Shown here piece by piece: positions 1 to 6,909 of a stretch of 8,477 nt of DNA (position 1 is the first letter of the stretch; every line of letters begins with the position of its first letter). The position numbers and the translations under genes are program-made. The stretch comes from an uncultured Desulfuromonas sp. GTDB taxonomy: Bacteria > Desulfobacterota > Desulfuromonadia > Desulfuromonadales > Trichloromonadaceae. The notes under the pieces are model-generated. The model was not told the origin of the DNA. It ran no database searches and worked only from the letters and a program-made list of their open reading frames with translations. Location: the NCBI GenBank assembly GCA_937982495.1, contig CALJLX010000520.1, forward strand, positions 1 through 8,477, in the 5' to 3' direction.

Positions 1-1085
1 CCGGCCTTGCGGGCGACGGCGAAGAGTTGCTGAAAATGCAGGGACTGGCGGTGGTCGACGAAGTAGAGCAGCCGGTCGGCCTGGAGGACGCGCAGACGGT
101 AGCGGATGGCGGCGAGGTCGGTGGTGGCGTAGAGATAGCCGCCGTCCTTCTTCTGCACGATCATCGGCAGGGGCTCGTCATCTTTCCCCTTGAACTCGTC
201 GAGAAAGACACAGCGGGCGCCCTGGTCCTCGGTGAGCAGGCCGGCGGCGGCCAGGTCCTCGATCACCTGGGGCAGGTCGTCGTTGTAGGCGCTCTCGCCG
301 CGCACATCGGCACGGGTCAGGGCGACGTTGAGCCGGTCGTAGATCTGCTGGCAATGGGAGAGGGAGATGTCGAGGAATTCCCGCCAGAGGCGATGGCAGT
401 GGGCATCGCCGGACTGGAGCTCGACCACCAGTTGCCGGGCGCGGTCGGCGAAGGCGGGGGATGCGTCAAAACGCCCCTTGGCCTCGCGATAGAAGCTTTC
501 CAGGTCGGCGAGCCGCATGCCGATCGCGCCCCCCTGCCCTTGCAGCTCCTCCATGTGCGCCAGCAGCATGCCGAACTGGGTGCCCCAGTCGCCGACATGG
601 TTGTGGCGGATGACCTTGTGGCCGAGAAATTCCAAAGTGCGAGAGACGGCGTCGCCGATGATGGTCGAACGCAGGTGGCCGACGTGCATCTCCTTGGCGA
701 GATTGGGCGAGGAATAATCGACCACCACCGTCTGCGGCGCGGCCACTGCGGGAATGGCCAGGCGGGGATCGGCCAGGGCGTTTTCCAGCTGCTCGGCCAG
801 CCAGTCGGGGTTGAGGTAAAAGTTGATGAAGCCGGGACCGGCGATTTCGACCCGGCGCACCAGCTTCGACGGCGGCAGCTGCTCGATGAGCTCGGCGGCC
901 AGCTGGCGGGGGTTCTTCTTCGCCGCCTTGGCGCCGACCATGGCCAGGTTGGTGGCGAGGTCGCCGTGGGCCTTGTCCTTGGTGCGGTCGATCTGGATGG
1001 CCGGTTCGAGGTCGGCGGGGAGCAACCCCTTGGCTTTCAGGGCGGCGAGGGCTTCTTCCAGCAGCAGTTGAATCTGTTCTTTCAT
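1..1085 (-). CDS. argS: Arginyl-tRNA synthetase, N-terminal part (3' end outside window)
   Basis: Class I aminoacyl-tRNA synthetase that charges tRNA-Arg with arginine in the cytoplasm. The reading frame is open from the ATG at 1085 to the window edge, giving the first 361 residues of a protein usually about 550-580 long. Visible parts are the ArgS-specific N-terminal domain (residues about 1-110), then the Rossmann catalytic core opening with SSPNLAKEMHVGHLRST, in which HVGH (134-137) is the HIGH signature. NHVGDWGTQFG (162-172) is also typical of ArgS. The KMSK-like loop and anticodon-binding domain lie beyond position 1. The start is supported by AAGGA at 1098-1094, eight bases upstream. 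An in-frame ATG at 1094 overlaps that Shine-Dalgarno sequence and is less likely. The gene follows tRNA-Pro and its terminator, and no clear promoter of its own is visible in the 40 bases between. Identification is by recognised motifs; confidence is high. Confidence 0.96.
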   Translation of the reverse strand, partial: MKEQIQLLLEEALAALKAKGLLPADLEPAIQIDRTKDKAHGDLATNLAMVGAKAAKKNPRQLAAELIEQLPPSKLVRRVEIAGPGFINFYLNPDWLAEQLENALADPRLAIPAVAAPQTVVVDYSSPNLAKEMHVGHLRSTIIGDAVSRTLEFLGHKVIRHNHVGDWGTQFGMLLAHMEELQGQGGAIGMRLADLESFYREAKGRFDASPAFADRARQLVVELQSGDAHCHRLWREFLDISLSHCQQIYDRLNVALTRADVRGESAYNDDLPQVIEDLAAAGLLTEDQGARCVFLDEFKGKDDEPLPMIVQKKDGGYLYATTDLAAIRYRLRVLQADRLLYFVDHRQSLHFQQLFAVARKA

Positions 1086-1124
1086 GATCTTCATCCTTCG
1101 CGGCGGGCTTGAAAAACCACGCCG

Positions 1125-1158
1125 AAAAAAAAGGGAGTGACCAAGTCACTCCCTTTTT
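1125..1158 (-). terminator. Rho-independent terminator after tRNA-Pro
   Basis: A perfect 11-bp inverted repeat (1131-1141 with 1145-1155) encloses a three-base loop, with A/T flanks that lengthen the stem. In the minus-strand transcript the right arm runs into eight U residues (1132-1125). It starts eight bases after the tRNA CCA end, the expected place for the tRNA terminator. The plus-strand reading also ends in a T-run, so it could act in both directions, but no plus-strand gene arrives here. argS starts 40 bases further on, so partial read-through may supply it. Confidence 0.9.
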
Positions 1159-1162
1159 CTCG

Positions 1163-1240
<78 letters not shown>

Positions 1241-1257
1241 TCAATCAACGAGGCCGG

Positions 1258-1286
1258 ATTATCGGCGATAGCGCCGGGAATGTCAA
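1258..1286 (-). promoter_or_regulatory. Sigma70-type promoter of tRNA-Pro
   Basis: On the minus strand a -35 TTGACA (1286-1281) is followed after 17 bases by a -10 GATAAT (1263-1258). This is one base from consensus overall with ideal spacing. The -10 is followed directly by a GC-rich stretch (CCGGCC), the discriminator type associated with growth-rate and stringent control of stable-RNA promoters in Proteobacteria. The predicted start is about ten bases upstream of the tRNA 5' end, leaving a short leader for RNase P. An AT-rich segment upstream (1290-1325) could act as an UP element. Confidence 0.88.
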
Positions 1287-1323
1287 GGATAAATTCATCC
1301 GCCTTGAATTTTATTTTATCCTT
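1285..1323. repeat. Inverted repeat between the ligase gene and tRNA-Pro
   Basis: AAGGATAAA at 1285-1293 is matched by its exact reverse complement TTTATCCTT at 1315-1323, with a 21-base AT-rich spacer. One arm touches the -35 box of the tRNA-Pro promoter and the other lies 22 bases after the stop codon of the upstream ligase gene. There is no T-run behind the right arm on the minus strand, so it is not a classical terminator. It could be an RNA 3'-end stabilising hairpin for the ligase operon, a protein site or chance in AT-rich DNA. Confidence 0.4.
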
Positions 1324-1344
1324 TAAAGTCAATGGGTTGGAAAA

Positions 1345-2685
1345 TCAGAGCCGCCGTTTGTCGAGGACCCGCTTGGCCTTCCCTTCGTGGCGGGTGATGG
1401 TCGTCGGCTCGACCAGCTTGACTTTGGCGCCGACGCCGAGGGTGGAGAGCAGGCGCTTCTCCAGCATTTCGACGAAGGCCCGCTGCTTCTTCATCTCATC
1501 GAAGAAGATGCTCTCGCGGACCTCGACCTGCACTTCCAGGGTATCGACATTGCCGACCCGGTCGATGACCAGCTGGTAGTGGGGTTCGCAGCCCTCGACC
1601 TGGAAGAGGACCTCCTCGATCTGGGTCGGGAAGACGTTGACGCCCTTGATGATGAGCATGTCGTCGCTGCGCCCCATGGTCTTGCGCATGCGCGCCAGGG
1701 TGCGGCCGCAGGCGCAGGGGGCGTAATCGAGGGAGGTAATGTCGCGGGTGCGGTAACGGATAACCGGGAAGGCTTCCTTGGTCAGGCTGGTCAGTACCAG
1801 CTCGCCGACGGAGCCGGGAGGGAGGACCTCGCCGCTGTCGGGGTCGATGATCTCGGGCAGGAAGTGATCCTCGAAGATGTGCATGCCGCAGCGCTGTTGG
1901 CACTCGCCGGCCACGCCCGGGCCCATGACCTCGGAAAGGCCGTAGTTGTCGGTGGCGATGACCCCGAGCCGGTTTTCGATCTCGCGGCGCATCTCCTCGC
2001 TCCAGGGCTCGGCGCCGAAAAGGCCGACCCGCAGGGAGAGCTGGGAACGGTCGATACCGAGCTTGTCCATGCGCTCGGCCATGGTCAGGGCGTAGGAGGG
2101 CGTGCAGACCAGGGCGCTGGAACGGTAATCCTGCATGATCATCAGCTGCTTGTCGGTGTTGCCGCTGGACATGGGGATGACCGAGGCGCCGATGCGTTCG
2201 GCGCCGTAGTGCAGGCCGAAGGCGCCGGTGAAGAGGCCGTAGCCGAAGGCGATGTGGACGATGTCGTCCTCGGTGACGCCGGCGGCGGTCATGAACCGGG
2301 CCGCCAGTTCCGACCAGTTGTCGAGATCCTGCCGGGAATAACCGACCACCGTCGGTTTACCGGTGGTGCCGGAGGAGGAATGGATGCGCACCACCTCGCG
2401 CAACGGCACCGCGAACATGCCGTAGGGGTAGTTCAGCCGCAAGTCTTCCTTGGTAGTGAAGGGCAGCCGGGCGAGGTCGGCCAGGGTGCGGATATCCTCG
2501 GGCACCAGTCCGAGTTCGCGGAACTTGGCCTGGTAGCAGGGGACGTTCTCCCAAACCCGGCGCACCGTCTGTTTCAGGCGGAAGAGCTGAAGCATCTCCA
2601 GTTCTTGCCGGGGCATGCATTCGTTCGTCGGATCCCAGATACGTTCCCCCGGGGCCGTGTGCTGCATATGGTCGTTTCTAGACAT
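1345..2685 (-). CDS. paaK: Phenylacetate-CoA ligase family protein (second ligase of the operon)
   Basis: AMP-forming arylacetate-CoA ligase of 446 residues, joining an arylacetate to CoA with ATP via an acyl-adenylate. Visible motifs are the P-loop SSSGTTGKP (103-111), DNYGLSE (246-252), the Cys-containing CACGR (324-328), YRTRD (311-315), the hinge segment GRSDDMLIIKG (338-348) and the C-terminal EGKAKR with the presumed catalytic Lys436. The length fits the PaaK family (about 430-445). Compared with its paralogue at 3168-4472 it has a 14-residue N-terminal extension, and the two are roughly 60-65% identical by eye in the core. The ATG at 2685 has only a weak ribosome site, and an in-frame TGA just upstream rules out much extension; ATG 2667 is an alternative. 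It is the last gene of the ior operon, 23 bases after the ACT gene. Substrate specificity (phenyl-, indole- or 4-hydroxyphenylacetate) cannot be read from the sequence. Confidence 0.93.
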   Translation of the reverse strand: MSRNDHMQHTAPGERIWDPTNECMPRQELEMLQLFRLKQTVRRVWENVPCYQAKFRELGLVPEDIRTLADLARLPFTTKEDLRLNYPYGMFAVPLREVVRIHSSSGTTGKPTVVGYSRQDLDNWSELAARFMTAAGVTEDDIVHIAFGYGLFTGAFGLHYGAERIGASVIPMSSGNTDKQLMIMQDYRSSALVCTPSYALTMAERMDKLGIDRSQLSLRVGLFGAEPWSEEMRREIENRLGVIATDNYGLSEVMGPGVAGECQQRCGMHIFEDHFLPEIIDPDSGEVLPPGSVGELVLTSLTKEAFPVIRYRTRDITSLDYAPCACGRTLARMRKTMGRSDDMLIIKGVNVFPTQIEEVLFQVEGCEPHYQLVIDRVGNVDTLEVQVEVRESIFFDEMKKQRAFVEMLEKRLLSTLGVGAKVKLVEPTTITRHEGKAKRVLDKRRL

Positions 2686-2708
2686 CGTTAATCAACAATC
2701 CATTCTCA

Positions 2709-3140
2709 CTACATATTGTAGATGCGTTCACCTTTAAGAATCGTGATGCCGCCCTGGGTCAAGACCTGAATGGCCTCGTCGGTGTTGTCGAAGCGGAAGA
2801 TGATGACGGCATTCTCCCCGCAGCGCTCGACAAATGCATACATGTATTCCACATTCACCTTCCCCTGGTCGAGAATCTCAAGAATGCTGTTCAGACCCAA
2901 GGGGCGGTCGGGCACTTCCACCGCCACCACGTCGGTCTTGTTGACGGTGAAACCCTTGCTTTTCAGCACCGCCTTGGCTTCATCCGTTTTATTAACGATG
3001 AGCCGCAAGATCCCGAAATCCGAAGTATCCGCCAGGGACAGGGCGCGGATGTTGACACCCGCCTCGCCCAGCACCCGGGTGACTTCCGCCAGGCGCCCCG
3101 ACTTGTTTTCGATGAAAATGGAAATCTGTTCGACCTTCAT
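2709..3140 (-). CDS. Tandem ACT-domain protein (putative amino-acid sensor)
   Basis: A small cytoplasmic protein of 143 residues made of two ACT domains and nothing else. The first (residues about 2-68) shows the beta-loop-helix signature ENKSGRLAEVTRVLGEAGVNI. The second (about 71-140) has RPLGLNSILEILDQGKVNVEYMYAF. ACT domains usually bind amino acids at dimer interfaces and control metabolic enzymes; a protein of only ACT domains suggests a separate regulatory subunit or sensor. It lies between two paralogous ligases, downstream of iorAB, so an aromatic amino acid ligand and action on this pathway are reasonable inferences, not shown. AAGGGGGT (3151-3144), three bases before the ATG, is a strong ribosome site. 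The gene ends with TAG followed directly by TGA. No catalytic or DNA-binding domain is visible. Confidence 0.92.
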   Translation of the reverse strand: MKVEQISIFIENKSGRLAEVTRVLGEAGVNIRALSLADTSDFGILRLIVNKTDEAKAVLKSKGFTVNKTDVVAVEVPDRPLGLNSILEILDQGKVNVEYMYAFVERCGENAVIIFRFDNTDEAIQVLTQGGITILKGERIYNM

Positions 3141-3167
3141 GGTACCCCCTTGACTGGATGCGAACGG

Positions 3168-4472
3168 TCACTGTTCCTTGCGCTTGTCGATCACCCGCTT
3201 GGCCTTGCCTTCGCTGCGGGCGATGGTCTTCGGCTCCACCAGGCGCACCTTGCAGGTGACGCCGAGCATGTCCTTGATCTCTTTGCGGATGCGGTTGGAA
3301 AGCCCCTGCAAGACCTTGATTTCGTCGGAAAAGGACTGTTCGTTGACCTCGACCTGCACTTCCAGGGTATCGAGATTCTCTTCCCGGTCGACGATGAGCT
3401 GATAGTGAGGCTCGACCCCTTCGATAGTGATCAGCACGCTCTCGATCTGCGAGGGGAAGACGTTGACGCCGCGGATGATGAGCATGTCGTCGCTGCGCCC
3501 GCTCATCCGTTCCAGGCGCACATGGGTGCGGCCGCAGATACAGGGCTCGGGGATGATCCGGGTGATGTCGCGGGTGCGATAGCGGATCATGGGAATCCCC
3601 TCTTTGGTGATGGTGGTGATTACCAGTTCCCCCTGCTCACCCCAGGGGAGAACCTCGCCGCTGTCGGGATCGATGATCTCCGGGATGAAATGGTCCTCCC
3701 AGATGTGCAGCCCCTTTTGCGCCTCGATGCACTCAATGGCGACGCCGGGGCCGAGGATCTCCGAGAGCCCGTAGATGTCGATCGCCTTGAGGTTGAGTTT
3801 CTCCTCGATCTCCTTGCGCATCTGCTCGCTCCAGGGCTCGGCGCCGAAAATCCCGACCTTGAGCTTGAGGGCCTTGAAGTCGATCCCCTCCTCGGCCGCC
3901 ACCTCGGCCAGGTAGAGGCTGTAGGAGGGCGTGCAGGTCAGCACCGTCGAGCCGAAATCCTGCATGATCATCAGCTGTTTCATGGTGTTGCCGCCGGACA
4001 TGGGAATGACCGAGGCGCCGAGGCGCTCGGCGCCGTAGTGGGCGCCGAGACCGCCGGTGAAGAGGCCGTAGCCGTAGGCGTTATGGATGACGTCTCCCTT
4101 GTGGGCGCCGGCGGCGACGAAGGAACGAGCCATGAGCTCGGACCAGGTGTCGATGTCGCGGCGGGTATAGCCGACCACCGTCGGCTTGCCGGTGGTGCCG
4201 GAGGAAGCGTGGATGCGGACGATCTGCTCCAGCGGGACGGCGAAGAGCCCGTAGGGGTAGTTGTCGCGCATGTCCTGCTTGAGGGTGAAGGGGAGCCGGC
4301 GCAGATCGTCGAGACTCTTGATCTGCTCCGGCGTCACCCCGGCCTTGCGGAACTGTTCCCGATAGAAGGGGACCGTTGCATTGACCCGCTCAAGCGTCTG
4401 GCGCAGACGCTTGACTTGAAGGGATTCGATGACTTCCCGGGGCAGGGTTTCAAATTCGTCGTTCCAGATCAT
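3168..4472 (-). CDS. paaK: Phenylacetate-CoA ligase family protein (first ligase of the operon)
   Basis: AMP-forming arylacetate-CoA ligase of 434 residues with no extension. Motifs are ASSGTTGKP (89-97) for ATP phosphate binding, DIYGLSE (232-238), YRTRD (298-302), CICGR (311-315), GRSDDMLIIRG (325-335) and EGKAKR (421-426) with the presumed adenylation lysine K423. Start at ATG 4472 is backed by AAGGGTGAG (4483-4475), two bases away. It follows iorB by 34 bases and precedes the ACT gene by 27, so it is part of the same transcript. In the oxidative direction IorAB would make arylacetyl-CoA and the ligase would work in reverse or recycle free acid; in the reductive direction it activates arylacetate for IorAB. 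It differs from the second ligase at several core positions (for example IDIYG versus TDNYG and HIWED versus HIFED), so the two may prefer different aryl groups. Confidence 0.94.
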   Translation of the reverse strand: MIWNDEFETLPREVIESLQVKRLRQTLERVNATVPFYREQFRKAGVTPEQIKSLDDLRRLPFTLKQDMRDNYPYGLFAVPLEQIVRIHASSGTTGKPTVVGYTRRDIDTWSELMARSFVAAGAHKGDVIHNAYGYGLFTGGLGAHYGAERLGASVIPMSGGNTMKQLMIMQDFGSTVLTCTPSYSLYLAEVAAEEGIDFKALKLKVGIFGAEPWSEQMRKEIEEKLNLKAIDIYGLSEILGPGVAIECIEAQKGLHIWEDHFIPEIIDPDSGEVLPWGEQGELVITTITKEGIPMIRYRTRDITRIIPEPCICGRTHVRLERMSGRSDDMLIIRGVNVFPSQIESVLITIEGVEPHYQLIVDREENLDTLEVQVEVNEQSFSDEIKVLQGLSNRIRKEIKDMLGVTCKVRLVEPKTIARSEGKAKRVIDKRKEQ

Positions 4473-4506
4473 GACTCACCCTTTGACAAAAAGCGGAACT
4501 CCGGTT

Positions 4507-5085
4507 TCAGGCCTGGCGGCCCAGTTGGAAAGCCGCGAGATTTTCCTTCAGGAACCTTTCCGGAACCATCTTCTTCAAGCCCGCCAGCCACAGTTCCTCG
4601 GCGATCTCCATCCGTTGCGACAGGGCGCCGAGAAGAACGGTGTTGACGGTACGGATGTTCCCGGCCTTCAGGGCCAGGTCGAGGCCGTCGACGATCTTGG
4701 CTTCGGGGCAGACGGCGCGGATCTTCCCCGGAATATTCTCGGGATAGCTTTCCGTCCCCATGGCCACGGTCGAGGGCATGATTTTCAGGTCGTTGACCAC
4801 CACCGCCCCGCCGGGACGCAAGGTGGGAAGATAGCGGTAGGTTTCCAGCAGCTCGAAACCAAAGAGCACGTCGACCTGGCCGTCGGGAATCAGCGGGCTG
4901 TAGACCTTCTTGCCGTAGCGGACGTGGGAAGTCACGCTGCCGCCCCGCTGGGACATGCCGTGAACTTCGCTCTTTTTCACGTCGAAGCCGGCGAGCATCA
5001 GGGTTTCGGAAAGGATCTCGCTGGCCAGCAGGGTGCCTTGGCCGCCGACCCCGGCGAGCAGGATATTTTTCACATCAGGACTCAT
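4507..5085 (-). CDS. iorB: Indolepyruvate:ferredoxin oxidoreductase, beta subunit
   Basis: The gamma-type domain subunit of the 2-oxoacid:ferredoxin oxidoreductase family, 192 residues, which pairs with IorA to convert aryl-pyruvates plus CoA to arylacetyl-CoA, CO2 and reduced ferredoxin. The N-terminal loop GVGGQG (12-17) is the family signature. VHGMSQRGGSVTSHVR (41-56) and NTVLLGAL (149-156) are also conserved in IorB. ATG 5085 is chosen over the in-frame ATG at 5103 because GGAG (5095-5092) sits six bases before it and homologues begin close to the glycine-rich loop. Its start overlaps the end of iorA by 11 bases, which points to translational coupling and equal subunit supply. No Fe-S motif is present, as expected for the beta subunit. 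Confidence 0.95.
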   Translation of the reverse strand: MSPDVKNILLAGVGGQGTLLASEILSETLMLAGFDVKKSEVHGMSQRGGSVTSHVRYGKKVYSPLIPDGQVDVLFGFELLETYRYLPTLRPGGAVVVNDLKIMPSTVAMGTESYPENIPGKIRAVCPEAKIVDGLDLALKAGNIRTVNTVLLGALSQRMEIAEELWLAGLKKMVPERFLKENLAAFQLGRQA

Positions 5086-6843
5086 GACCGACTCCAAAAG
5101 CATCGAATTTACAGACCTGCCGGCAGAGACCGCAGCCGACGCAGAGCGCCTGGTTGATATAAGCGCGGCCCTTGCCGCCGTCCTCGCCCGCCTGCCATTC
5201 GATGGCGGGACAGCCGATCCTTACGCAGGCCTTGCAGGCGGTGCAGGCTTCGGCCTTGACGAAGAGCGGCGTACTCCGGACCCCGCGTCCGTGACGGTCG
5301 AGCATGCAGGAACGGCGGGTGATGACCACCGAAGGTTCCGGGCGGCGCATTTCTTCGTCGATAACCTGCTGGGTCCGGGCGAGGTCGTAGGGATCGACGA
5401 CCTGGACGTGGCGGATGCCGACGGCGCGGCAGATCGCCTCAGGGTGAGTGGAATGGCGTCGATTCCGGGGAGGGTAGGGCCCGAGCCGGGGTGGTCCTGG
5501 CGGCCGGTCATGGCGGTGATACGGTTGTCGAGGATGATCGCCGTGGCCGGGGTGTTGCTGTAGGCCATGTCCATCAGGCTGGTGATGCCCGAATGGAGAA
5601 AGGTCGAGTCGCCCATGACGCCGACCACCTTGGACCGTTCCGCCTCGCCCAGGGCCTTGGCGACGCCGGTGGCGTTGCTGATGCCGGCGCCCATGCAGAC
5701 GCAGGTGTCCATGGCCGACAGGGGCGGCAAAGCGCCCAGGGTATAGCAGCCGATATCGCCGGTGACGAAGGCGCCGAGGCGTTTCAGGGCGAAAAAGACG
5801 CCGCGATGGGAACAGCCGGGGCACATATTGGGCGGGCGATTGGGCAGCGGCTCGGACGGCACCGCGACCCCTTGGGGTTGGGGCAAGCCCAAGGCGGCGG
5901 CGACGCGGCTGGGAGTGAACTCGCCGCAGATGGGGAAAATCTCCTTGCCCTTGACCTCGATCCCCATCGCCTTGACCTGTTCCTCGATGAAGGGGTCGAG
6001 CTCCTCGATGACATAGAGGGTCTTGCAGCGGGCGGCGAAGTCGCGAATCAACTGTTCCGGCAGGGGGTAGACCATGCCGAGCTTGAGGATATGGGCCTTG
6101 GGCAGCACTTCCTTGGCGTACTGATAGGAGATGCCGGCGGTGATGACGCCGATTTCCCCCTCCCCTTCCTCGATACGGTTGATTTCGTGGTCGCAGCCCC
6201 AGGCTTTGAGGTCGAGCAGACGCTGTTCCACCACCGGATGGCGCTTGCGGGCATTGCCCGGAAGCATGACGAACTTGCCGGGGTTGCGCTCGATCTTCGG
6301 CTCAGGCAGACCGGTAACCCGCTCGCCCAGGGTGACGATCGATTTGCCGTGGGAGATGCGGGTGTTGGAGCGCAGCAGTACCGGCGTGTCGAACTGTTCG
6401 CTCAACTCGAAGGCCAAGCGGGTGAAGGCCAGGGCCTCGGCGCTGTCGGCCGGTTCGAGCATCGGCGCCTTGCCCAGGCGGGCGTAATGGCGGCTGTCCT
6501 GCTCGTTCTGTGAGGAGTGCATTTCCGGATCGTCGCAGACCACCACCACCAGACCGCCGCGCACGCCGATGTAGGACATCGTCATGAAGGGATCGGCTGC
6601 GACGTTGAGGCCGACGTGCTTCATCGCCACCATGGCGCGGGCGCCGCCGAAGCTGGCGCCGATGGCGACTTCCAGGCTGACCTTCTCGTTCGGCGCCCAG
6701 CTGGAATCGATTTCCGGGTACTGGGCGACGTTCTCAAGGATTTCGGTACTCGGCGTACCGGGATAGGCCGAAGCGACGCGCACGCCTGCTTCGAAGGCGC
6801 CGCGGGCAAAGGCTTCGTTGCCGGACAAAATGGCCTGTGACAT
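5075..6843 (-). CDS. iorA: Indolepyruvate:ferredoxin oxidoreductase, alpha subunit (frameshifted)
   Basis: Large, thiamine-diphosphate and Fe-S subunit of the aryl-pyruvate:ferredoxin oxidoreductase. The pyrimidine-binding half contains SAYPGTPSTE (25-34) and NEKVSLEVA (52-60) with the likely catalytic Glu53. The diphosphate-binding half contains CPGCSHRG (341-348), GDIGCYTLG (362-370), and GDS (411-413) to LDN440 as the metal/ThDP motif. The C-terminal ferredoxin segment has CTACKACVRIGCP (C534, C537, C540, C545) and CVGCGLCRQVC (C568, C571, C574, C578) for two [4Fe-4S] clusters. As written, the frame breaks near 5442: the first frame continues to an unrelated stop at 5221, while the Fe-S segment is one frame away. 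Adding one C restores 589 residues, a normal length. Start at ATG 6843 has GAGGAG (6853-6848) four bases upstream. It is the first gene of the operon, behind its own promoter. Confidence 0.93.
5437..5450 (-). other. Single-base frameshift site in iorA
   Basis: Upstream of this point the frame reads ...GIDAIPLT and is IorA-like. Downstream the IorA-like text, PEAICRAVGIRHV onward, is in the frame reached by adding one base. The codons ACC CTG AGG (5445-5437) become ACC CCT GAG if the CCC run at 5444-5442 is given a fourth C. The exact place could vary by a few codons, but the join there is seamless. Both parts keep family-like sequence, so the event is recent or is an error in a short homopolymer. 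Confidence 0.85.
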
Positions 6844-6862
6844 AGATCTCCTCGGTTGGGAT

Positions 6863-6876
6863 AAATTGGATAATTT
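6863..6876. promoter_or_regulatory. Operator-like inverted repeat at the iorA transcription start
   Basis: AAATT-GGAT-AATTT forms a perfect 5-bp inverted repeat around a four-base centre. The same region is also an imperfect direct repeat (GGATAAATT at 6859-6867 and GGATAATTT at 6868-6876, 8 of 9 identical). It sits at the predicted transcription start, just downstream of the -10 box, where a repressor could block the promoter. The evidence is position and symmetry only, and no regulator gene is in the window. Confidence 0.3.
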
Positions 6877-6880
6877 GGCG

Positions 6881-6909
6881 AATATAGACAATCGGAGGGG
6901 AAAAGTCAA
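6881..6909 (-). promoter_or_regulatory. Sigma70-type promoter of the iorAB-paaK-ACT-paaK operon
   Basis: The minus strand shows TTGACT (6909-6904), a 17-base spacer and TATATT (6886-6881), each hexamer one base from consensus. The TGA inside the -35 box is the stop codon of the upstream ppx gene, so the two are packed together. Predicted transcription starts near 6874, giving a leader of about 30 bases with GAGGAG before the iorA ATG. No other comparable promoter is seen inside the five-gene run, which supports a single transcript. Confidence 0.82.

Noticed and set aside
4487..4503. Mini hairpin with T-run between iorB and the first ligase as a terminator
   Set aside because: The stem is only four base pairs (CGGA/TCCG) with a two-base loop, too weak to end transcription, and the downstream genes belong to the same operon.
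3150..4646. 498-codon plus-strand open frame opposite the first ligase gene
   Set aside because: It is antisense to a gene with clear PaaK motifs; its translation is rich in D, G, A, L and V with no recognisable motif, the usual mirror of GC-rich codon use.
5086..5103. iorB start at ATG 5103
   Set aside because: The six extra codons contain the GGAG that serves ATG 5085, and homologues start close to the GVGGQG loop.
5437..5450. Programmed -1 frameshift in iorA
   Set aside because: The sequence CTC ACC CTG is not a good slippery heptamer, no obvious stimulator was recognised, and IorA is not known to need recoding. An indel is simpler.
5491..6513. 340-codon plus-strand frame opposite iorA
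   Set aside because: Its composition is that of a shadow frame and the minus strand carries unmistakable IorA motifs.
6844..6909. Extended iorA start at 6909
   Set aside because: The extra 22 residues would be encoded by the promoter and leader, and the ribosome site GAGGAG and family N-terminus both place the start at 6843.
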